A stretch of DNA of 64,000 nt from Leeia oryzae DSM 17879 (GTDB lineage: Bacteria > Pseudomonadota > Gammaproteobacteria > Burkholderiales > Leeiaceae): NCBI RefSeq assembly GCF_000376945.1, contig NZ_AQXU01000014.1, positions 62,001 through 126,000 on the forward strand, in the 5' to 3' direction. Position numbers and translations under genes: made by a program. Below, piece by piece: positions 58,001 to 64,000 of the stretch. Below the pieces are notes generated by a model. It was given only the letters and a program-made list of their open reading frames with translations, was not told the DNA's origin and ran no database searches. Numbering within the stretch: the stretch's first letter is position 1; the number at the start of each line of letters is the position of its first letter.

Positions 58001-58017
58001 GAATATTTGCAATATTC
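58001..58017 (+). promoter_or_regulatory. Palindrome upstream of puuD
   Basis: GAATATT-TGC-AATATTC is a perfect 7-bp inverted repeat 77 bases before puuD. TGTTCG adjoins on the left, weakly recalling the reverse complement of the PuuR site. Confidence 0.45.
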
Positions 58018-58094
58018 CATTCCCTAAATAGGCTCGCCTTTTCCCCTTTTCTTCAGTACGCTAGGCACATACAAAAACGTGTAAGAGTACTGAA

Positions 58095-58847
58095 ATGCGT
58101 AGCAAACCGATTGTTGGACTGTGTGCAGACCGTAAGATGCTGGGTAAACACCCGTTTCATGCTGTAGGTGAAAAGTACATCACCGCGGTGATTGATGGTG
58201 CAGAAGCCTTTGCCGTGGTATTGCCTTCATTGGGTGATGCCCAGAGCATCGAGCAGACCCTGTCAATGGTGGATGGATTACTGTTTACCGGTAGCCCTTC
58301 GAATGTGGAGCCGCATCATTATGCTGGCGAACCAAGCGAACCGGGTACCTTGCATGATCCGCATCGTGATGCGACAACCTTGCCCCTGATCTGGGCTGCC
58401 ATCGAGAAGGGTATTCCCGTGATGGGCGTTTGTCGCGGTTTTCAGGAAATGAATGTGGTATTTGGCGGGACGCTTTTCCAGAAGGTGCATGACCAGCCTG
58501 GAAAAATGGACCACCGTGAAAAAGATGATGACACGCTGGAAGTGCAATATGGCCCTGTACACGAAGTTCATGTGTCGCCAGAGGGCAAGTTGCATGCATG
58601 GTATGGACGTGAGACCGCAACGGTTAACTCCATTCATAGCCAGGGTGTGGACCGTCTGGGCGAAGGCTTGCAAGTAGAAGCGACCGCACCGGATGGTTTG
58701 ATCGAAGCGTTTAGTGTCAAAGATGCCAAAACCTTTGCGTTTGCCGTGCAGTGGCATCCAGAGTGGAAACACGCTGAAAACCCGCTTTCAATTGCCATCT
58801 TTAAGGCATTTGGAGCGGCATGCAGGCAACGCCAACAGCAACGATAG
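58095..58847 (+). CDS. puuD: Gamma-glutamyl-GABA hydrolase PuuD
   Basis: PuuD releases GABA and glutamate from gamma-glutamyl-GABA. The class I amidotransferase nucleophile lies in MGVCRGFQEMNV, and the His/Glu pair in AVQWHPEW. The substrate loop FTGSPSNVEPHHY is typical. Confidence 0.9.
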   Translation: MRSKPIVGLCADRKMLGKHPFHAVGEKYITAVIDGAEAFAVVLPSLGDAQSIEQTLSMVDGLLFTGSPSNVEPHHYAGEPSEPGTLHDPHRDATTLPLIWAAIEKGIPVMGVCRGFQEMNVVFGGTLFQKVHDQPGKMDHREKDDDTLEVQYGPVHEVHVSPEGKLHAWYGRETATVNSIHSQGVDRLGEGLQVEATAPDGLIEAFSVKDAKTFAFAVQWHPEWKHAENPLSIAIFKAFGAACRQRQQQR

Positions 58848-58954
58848 AACATAAAGATAATTAAAACCGTCGGTATTCGGGCGTTCTCCTGCCATAAAAG
58901 GCAGGTTTGTCGGGAGTGCGATTGAATGCTGCGTGGTTTGAAAGTCGACTAAAC

Positions 58955-58969
58955 AATAGCTATGCTATT
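58955..58969 (+). promoter_or_regulatory. Palindrome upstream of puuA
   Basis: AATAGC-TAT-GCTATT is a perfect 6-bp inverted repeat 48 bases before the puuA start. A weak terminator for puuD, CCTGCC/GGCAGG, lies at 58888-58905. Confidence 0.35.
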
Positions 58970-59016
58970 TAAATGGGACACTTTTCAATCGTTGCATAAA
59001 AAGAGTTGATTTAACC

Positions 59017-60348
59017 ATGGACAGAATTGCCGAATTTCTCAGAGAACATCGCATTACAGAAGTTGAATGCATCATCCCTGACACCACCGGTATTGCACGG
59101 GGCAAGATTATTCCCCGCAGCAAGTTTGAAACCGGAGAAAACATGCGGCTGCCCCAGGTTGTGCTGGTTCAGACCGTCACAGGGGAGTACCCGGAAGATG
59201 CAATCACAGGCGCGACAGACCCGGACATGGTCTGCTTGCCTGACCCAGATACCATTCGCCTGATTCCTTGGGCGACAGATCCAACCGCACAGGTGATTCA
59301 TGACTGTGTGCATTTCGACGGTTCGCCTGTTGAAATTTCACCACGTTATGTTTTGCGCCGCGTGCTGGATCTTTACAAAGAAAAAGGCTGGAAGCCTGTT
59401 ATCGCACCAGAGCTGGAATTTTATCTGGTCGATATGAACAAAGACCCGGATTTGCCACTGCAACCACCAATCGGCCGTACCGGACGTCCTGAAACCGGTC
59501 GTCAGGCTTACTCGATTGATGCCGTGAACGAATTCGACGCCTTGTTCGAAGACATTTACGAATATTGCGAATTGCAGGACCTGGAAATCGACACCCTGAT
59601 TCATGAAGTGGGTGCCGCCCAGATGGAAATCAACTTCCTGCATGGTGATGCGATGGACCTGGCGGACCGCGTGTTCCTGTTCAAGCGGACTGTTCGTGAA
59701 GCCGCGCTGCGTCACAGCATGTACGCAACGTTCATGGCCAAGCCGATGGAAAACGAGCCAGGCAGTGCCATGCACATGCACCAGAGTATTGTGGACGAAA
59801 AAACCGGCAAGAACATTTTCAGCAATGAAGACGGTTCTGCCAGTGGCCTGTTCCTGAACTACATTGCCGGCTTGCAGGCATACATGCCTTCAGTCATGCC
59901 GATCTTTGCACCGTTCGTGAACTCGTATCGTCGTCTGTCACGCTTTACCGCTGCGCCGATCAACGTGCAGTGGGGCTATGACAACCGCACCGTGGGTATC
60001 CGGATTCCGGCATCAAGCCCGGCCGCCCGCCGCGTAGAAAACCGTGTTGCCGGTGTGGATTGCAACCCGTATCTGGCCATGGCAGCAACACTGGCATGTG
60101 GTTATCTGGGTATGGTGCAAGGCTTGCAGCCAACTGCACCACTGGAAACCGATGGTTACGACCTGCCATACGAGTTGCCGCGTAACCTGGAAGAAGCAAT
60201 GACCCGCATGCAAGTGTGCGAGCCGATTGCCGACATCCTGGGTCGCAAGTTTGTGAATGCGTATTTGCAAACCAAAGAACTGGAATACGAGACTTTCTTC
60301 AAGGTCATCAGTTCTTGGGAACGCCGTCACCTGCTGTTGCACGCATAA
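59017..60348 (+). CDS. puuA: Glutamate-putrescine ligase PuuA (glutamine-synthetase family)
   Basis: PuuA couples glutamate to putrescine with ATP, the first step of the Puu pathway. Glutamine-synthetase motifs are seen: PELEFYLVD, HEVGAAQMEINF, GSAMHMHQSI and RRLSRFTAAPINVQWGYDNR. The length of 443 residues and absence of the GlnA adenylylation region fit gamma-glutamylpolyamine synthetases. Confidence 0.85.
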   Translation: MDRIAEFLREHRITEVECIIPDTTGIARGKIIPRSKFETGENMRLPQVVLVQTVTGEYPEDAITGATDPDMVCLPDPDTIRLIPWATDPTAQVIHDCVHFDGSPVEISPRYVLRRVLDLYKEKGWKPVIAPELEFYLVDMNKDPDLPLQPPIGRTGRPETGRQAYSIDAVNEFDALFEDIYEYCELQDLEIDTLIHEVGAAQMEINFLHGDAMDLADRVFLFKRTVREAALRHSMYATFMAKPMENEPGSAMHMHQSIVDEKTGKNIFSNEDGSASGLFLNYIAGLQAYMPSVMPIFAPFVNSYRRLSRFTAAPINVQWGYDNRTVGIRIPASSPAARRVENRVAGVDCNPYLAMAATLACGYLGMVQGLQPTAPLETDGYDLPYELPRNLEEAMTRMQVCEPIADILGRKFVNAYLQTKELEYETFFKVISSWERRHLLLHA

Positions 60349-60449
60349 GATTGAAAAATCTGTGTGTGTATTAAGAAAACAATAATAAATACATACTGTT
60401 ACGCTGGCTTGCGCAGAGGGTAAGCCAGCATTTTCAGGAGCCAAGTTTC

Positions 60450-61877
60450 ATGACCAATATTTTTGAAAACCGCCCAGGCATTCATGCAGAAGCAAGCAAT
60501 GCAGGCAATTTTGCCCGTCGTACCACCCAGGAATGGCAAGCACTGGATGCTGCTCACCATATCCACCCGTTTTCGGATATGGGTTCGCTGAACAAGGCCG
60601 GTAGCCGCGTGATTACCAAGGCTGAAGGCGTGTACCTGTGGGACTCTGAAGGTAACAAGATCATCGACGGTATGGCTGGTCTGTGGTGTGTCAACGTCGG
60701 TTATGGCCGCAAAGAACTGGCAGAAGTTGCATACAAACAGATGCTGGAACTGCCTTACTACAATACCTTCTTCAAAACCACTCACCCGCCTGTCATCGAG
60801 CTGTCAAAACTGTTGGCTGAAGTGGCTCCTGAAGGTTTCGAACATTTCTTCTACTGTAACTCCGGTTCTGAAGGTAACGATACCGTCTTGCGTATTGTTC
60901 ACCAGTACTGGTCTGCCGTAGGCAAACCAGCCAAGAAATACGTGATTTCCCGCAAGAACGGTTATCACGGCTCTACCATCGCCGGCGCATCGCTGGGTGG
61001 CATGGGTTACATGCACGAGCAAATGCCTTCTCAGGTGACCAACATCGTTCACATCAACCAGCCTTACTGGTTTGGTGAAGGCGAAGACATGTCTTCTGAC
61101 GAATTTGGTCTGAAGCGTGCGCAGGAACTGGAAGCCAAGATTCTGGAACTGGGTGCAGAGAACGTTGCTGCCTTCATTGGCGAGCCGTTCCAGGGCGCCG
61201 GTGGCGTGATTTTCCCGCCTGCAACCTACTGGCCAGAAATCCAGCGCATTTGCCGCAAGTACGACATCCTGCTGTGTGCAGATGAAGTGATTGGCGGCTT
61301 TGGTCGTACCGGTGAATGGTTTGCCCATCAGCATTTCGGTTTCGAGCCAGATACGCTGACCATGGCTAAAGGCCTGACCTCTGGTTACATGCCAATGGGT
61401 GCCGTTGGTATCAACAAGAAAGTGGCAGAAGCCCTGATCAATGCAGGTGATTTCAACCACGGTTTGACTTACTCTGGCCACCCAGTTGCTGCCGCCGTTG
61501 CGGTTGCCAACATCAAGATCCTCCGTGAAGGCGGTGTGATCGATAACGTGAAAAACGTGACCGGCCCTTACTTCCAGCAGTCTCTTCGTGAAGCACTGGC
61601 AGACAATCCGCTGGTGGGTGAAGTGGCGGGTGTAGGTCTGGTAGCTGGTATGCAGCTGACCCAGGACAAGGCAACTCGCAAGCGCTTTGCCAACGGTGGT
61701 GAAATTGGTCTGCAGTGCCGTGACCATTGTTTTGCCAGCAACCTGATCATGCGTGCGACAGGCGACCGTATGCTGTTGTCTCCACCATTGGTGATCACCA
61801 AATCTGAAATTGATGAAATGGTGGGTAAGGCCAAGTATTGCCTGGACCTGACCGCTAAAGAATTGGGAATGCTGTAA
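60450..61877 (+). CDS. spuC: Putrescine-pyruvate aminotransferase, SpuC type
   Basis: Class III PLP aminotransferase of 475 residues: NSGSEGNDTVLRIVHQYW, DEVIGGFGRTGEWF, and the PLP lysine in LTMAKGLTSGYMPMGA. The N-terminus WQALDAAHHIHPFSD is characteristic of SpuC-like putrescine/cadaverine aminotransferases. It gives an alternative to the gamma-glutamyl route. Confidence 0.85.
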   Translation: MTNIFENRPGIHAEASNAGNFARRTTQEWQALDAAHHIHPFSDMGSLNKAGSRVITKAEGVYLWDSEGNKIIDGMAGLWCVNVGYGRKELAEVAYKQMLELPYYNTFFKTTHPPVIELSKLLAEVAPEGFEHFFYCNSGSEGNDTVLRIVHQYWSAVGKPAKKYVISRKNGYHGSTIAGASLGGMGYMHEQMPSQVTNIVHINQPYWFGEGEDMSSDEFGLKRAQELEAKILELGAENVAAFIGEPFQGAGGVIFPPATYWPEIQRICRKYDILLCADEVIGGFGRTGEWFAHQHFGFEPDTLTMAKGLTSGYMPMGAVGINKKVAEALINAGDFNHGLTYSGHPVAAAVAVANIKILREGGVIDNVKNVTGPYFQQSLREALADNPLVGEVAGVGLVAGMQLTQDKATRKRFANGGEIGLQCRDHCFASNLIMRATGDRMLLSPPLVITKSEIDEMVGKAKYCLDLTAKELGML

Positions 61878-61887
61878 TCACAGGGGC

Positions 61888-61925
61888 GTATGGGGGCGGA
61901 TACGGACAAAAGTTCGCCCCCGTAC
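61888..61925 (+). terminator. Terminator-like hairpin after spuC
   Basis: GTATGGGGGCG pairs with CGCCCCCGTAC (one mismatch) across 16 bases; a T-run is lacking. Confidence 0.55.
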
Positions 61926-62126
61926 GTGTTCTACGCTTTACGTGTGCATTAAAGCAGCGCAAGATATGCCCGCTGATGTTTTTATATAGCAAATAAGTCA
62001 TAAGTAGTTGGTGTTATGAAGTTGCGTCATTTGAATACTGTGATTTATGTTTTATCTGTAGAAAAACAAAGTACCTATCGTTAAACATTCTTTTTTTGGT
62101 TATGTGTGACTAACAGGAGATTTGCG

Positions 62127-63227
62127 ATGTACCCTCAGAAATGGGCAAAGAAACTTAGTTTGATTACCTTGGCTGTGTTGGCTTCTACTGCATTTGCAGC
62201 AGAAGAAAAAGTGCTTAACGTATATAACTGGAACGATTACGTTGCCAAAGACACGATTGCCAAGTTCGAAAAAGAAACCGGCATCAAGGTCAAATACGAC
62301 GTATACGACAGCAACGAAACTCTGCAGGCCAAATTGCTGACCGGCAAGAGCGGTTACGATGTTGTCGTGCCATCACTGGAGTTTGCAGGCAAACAGATTC
62401 AGACCGGTGTACATAAAAAGCTGGACAAGAAACTGCTGCCAAATTATGGCAATCTGGACAAGGGTATTCTGAGCAAGATGGTAGATGCCGACCCGGGTAA
62501 CCAGTACCTGATTCCGTATATGTGGGGTACCACCGCAATTGGTATCAATGAAGACAAAGTGAAAAAAGCATTGGGTGGCAAGCTGCCTGATGATATGTGG
62601 AAACTGGTTTTTGACCCTGCTTATACCAGCAAACTGAAATCATGCGGTATTTCCTTTATGGATACCCCAAGTGATGTGTATTCCATGGTGAATATCTTCA
62701 TTGGTAAAAACGCCAACGATTTCAGCAAAGCAACCTTGGAAGCGGCTACTGCGCAAATCATCAAGGTTCGCAAGGATGTGAAAGTATTCAATTCATCTCC
62801 TATCGATTTGCTGGCTAACGGTGATATCTGTGTGGGTATTGCGTTCTCTGGTGACGTTTATATGGCACGCAATCGTGCAGTGGAAGCGAAAAACAACCAG
62901 AAGATCAGCTACGTAATTCCTAAAAAAGGCACGATCATGTGGGTGGATAACCTGGCCATTCCAAAGGATGCAAAACATCCAGAGAATGCCCACAAGTTCA
63001 TCAACTATATCTTGCGTCCGGATGTAGCCGCCGGTATTTCTAATGAGGTGTACTACGCCAACCCGAACACCAAGGCAACGCCGTTGGTGAATAAAGAAAT
63101 TTCATCAGATCCAAATATCTATTTGTCTGATGCATTGAAGAAACAGCTGGTAGCCAAAAAGGTTATTCCGGCAGAAGAACAGCGTTTGCTGACACAGTAT
63201 TACAACAAATTCAAGACATCCAAATAA
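62127..63227 (+). CDS. Polyamine ABC transporter substrate-binding protein (PotF/SpuD type)
   Basis: A signal peptide (to AFA-AEE) precedes a 345-residue binding protein with VLNVYNWNDYVAKDTI, the start typical of PotF/SpuD, and the ligand residues of SGYDVVVPS and GDVYMARN. It captures putrescine or spermidine in the periplasm. AGGAG precedes ATG 62127. A closely related copy follows. Confidence 0.9.
   Translation: MYPQKWAKKLSLITLAVLASTAFAAEEKVLNVYNWNDYVAKDTIAKFEKETGIKVKYDVYDSNETLQAKLLTGKSGYDVVVPSLEFAGKQIQTGVHKKLDKKLLPNYGNLDKGILSKMVDADPGNQYLIPYMWGTTAIGINEDKVKKALGGKLPDDMWKLVFDPAYTSKLKSCGISFMDTPSDVYSMVNIFIGKNANDFSKATLEAATAQIIKVRKDVKVFNSSPIDLLANGDICVGIAFSGDVYMARNRAVEAKNNQKISYVIPKKGTIMWVDNLAIPKDAKHPENAHKFINYILRPDVAAGISNEVYYANPNTKATPLVNKEISSDPNIYLSDALKKQLVAKKVIPAEEQRLLTQYYNKFKTSK
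62223..62311 (+). repeat. 89-bp block identical to 63566-63654
   Basis: The two tandem binding-protein genes share 89 consecutive identical bases here, including synonymous sites, while the flanking coding sequence differs. Confidence 0.9.
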
Positions 63228-63236
63228 GTAGGGTTA

Positions 63237-63265
63237 CCCGCCAGCGGGCGATCCCCGCTGGCGGG
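63237..63265 (+). terminator. Strong GC-rich hairpin between the two binding-protein genes
   Basis: CCCGCCAGCGGG and CCCGCTGGCGGG flank 5 bases; followed by GGTTGTTG. It probably ends or attenuates transcription after the first gene. Confidence 0.75.
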
Positions 63266-63475
63266 GGTTGTTGATCAGGATTTGATAAGCAGCTGAATGG
63301 CTTGTTTGTTGACTTCCGACTCTATTTTGAGAGATGTCAAATGCAGGGGAACGGGGGCTGGTTTCTATCTGGCTACAATTTAAAAACATAGTGCAGGTAT
63401 GACATCAGTTTTTGTTTAGCTACCAAGCCCGGTGAATTGACCGGCAAGACTGGTTGGCCATTCAGGAGAGATATT

Positions 63476-64000
63476 TTGAAGTTTTCAACTACATTGGTTG
63501 TTGGTGCATTGTTGTCTGTTTTTGCCGCAGGTGTACAAGCCGCGGAAGAAAAAGTACTCAATATTTATAACTGGAACGATTACGTTGCCAAAGACACGAT
63601 TGCCAAGTTCGAAAAAGAAACCGGCATCAAGGTCAAATACGACGTATACGACAGTAACGAAACCCTGCAAGCCAAATTGCTGACAGGTCACAGTGGTTAC
63701 GATCTGGTAGTTCCATCGGTAGAATTTGCCGGCAAGCAGATTCAGAGCGGTGTACATCGCCCGCTGGACAAGAAACTGCTGACCAACTATGGCAACCTGG
63801 ACACTACGATCCTGCAAAAGCTGACTGCAGCGGATCCAGGTAACAAATATCTGGTGCCTTACATGTGGTTTACCGCAGGTATCGGCATCAACGAAGACAA
63901 GGTCAAGAAAGCCTTGGGTGGCGATTTGCCAACCGATATGTGGCGTCTGGTGTTTGACCCAGCGTACACCAGCAAACTGAAGTCTTGTGGTATTTCTTTC
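63476..64000 (+). CDS. Second PotF/SpuD-type polyamine-binding protein (3' end outside window)
   Basis: The start is TTG 63476, preceded by AGGAGAG at good spacing; no in-frame ATG lies nearby. A signal peptide (FSTTLVVGALLSVFAAGVQA) leads to EEKVLNIYNWNDYVAKDTI and a mature sequence closely related to the preceding protein, with substitutions such as VPYMWFTAG for IPYMWGTTA near the ligand site. That suggests a different polyamine preference, as in the SpuD/SpuE pair. The window ends at residue 175. Confidence 0.85.
   Translation, partial: MKFSTTLVVGALLSVFAAGVQAAEEKVLNIYNWNDYVAKDTIAKFEKETGIKVKYDVYDSNETLQAKLLTGHSGYDLVVPSVEFAGKQIQSGVHRPLDKKLLTNYGNLDTTILQKLTAADPGNKYLVPYMWFTAGIGINEDKVKKALGGDLPTDMWRLVFDPAYTSKLKSCGISF

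Overview
The window looks like a chromosomal stretch of a motile betaproteobacterium, most likely of the Neisseriales / Chromobacteriaceae type. This rests on the rne/rluC divergent pair, ratA-rnfH, flgM-flgN-flgA beside a MotD-like gene, an MdtH-type exporter, and a Puu/Spu polyamine pathway with PotF/SpuD-type binding proteins. The genus is inferred from gene content; no rRNA is present to fix it.

Positions 1-10400 are accessory DNA. A very AT-rich gene end at the left edge carries the NACHT C-terminal signature. It is followed by an orphan FliD-like gene, then two toxin/immunity-like cassettes on the minus strand. Each cassette is a secreted periplasmic protein followed at once by a gene whose product has a lysozyme-like N-terminus and a C-terminal region resembling the XVIPCD secretion signal of Xanthomonadales-type killing T4SS effectors. 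The first cassette has an LprI-type lysozyme-inhibitor as immunity candidate. The second effector is cut by an in-frame TGA next to its presumed catalytic Glu. A third copy of the C-terminal domain survives only as a remnant at 779-893. Between the cassettes lie an RlmN/Cfr-like radical SAM gene, a Skp-like lipoprotein and two tandem membrane-anchored Mrr-type endonuclease genes, the second with altered catalytic residues. Several of these genes share ATGTCAT-type sequences upstream.

Positions 10400-28000 hold core and semi-core genes: mdtH with a divergent LysR gene, DUF3224, two GSTs, an ABC-2 exporter, an ornithine/lysine decarboxylase, a DUF1345 protein, an ArsR-CDF metal efflux pair with a perfect operator palindrome, an MCP, a hybrid histidine kinase, two methyltransferases (one RlmF), a Cache-GGDEF protein and cytochrome b562 behind a PmrA-type box.

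Positions 28000-39600 hold tRNA-Tyr, a LysE exporter, a LysR regulator, a PuuB-like oxidase with an XRE-cupin regulator, Hsp20, a dimethylargininase, a MASE1-GGDEF protein, an SBF-like transporter, tRNA-Leu and a PAS-only protein. Positions 39600-55800 carry rne and rluC separated by 1.1 kb, then housekeeping genes (HAD phosphatase, Rieske protein, SppA, YgfZ, Smr, TrxB), the small flagellar group (motD, flgN, flgM, flgA), rnfH, ratA and a CobW-type protein.

Positions 55800-64000 form a polyamine catabolism and uptake cluster: puuR, ald, puuD, puuA, spuC and two tandem potF/spuD-type genes. Together with the decarboxylase at 15.6-16.7 kb and the PuuB/regulator pair at 30-32 kb, three separate loci deal with putrescine. 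Two of them share an identical-length dyad, TGAAAA-N12-TTTTCA, in front of the decarboxylase and the XRE-cupin gene, which suggests one regulon.
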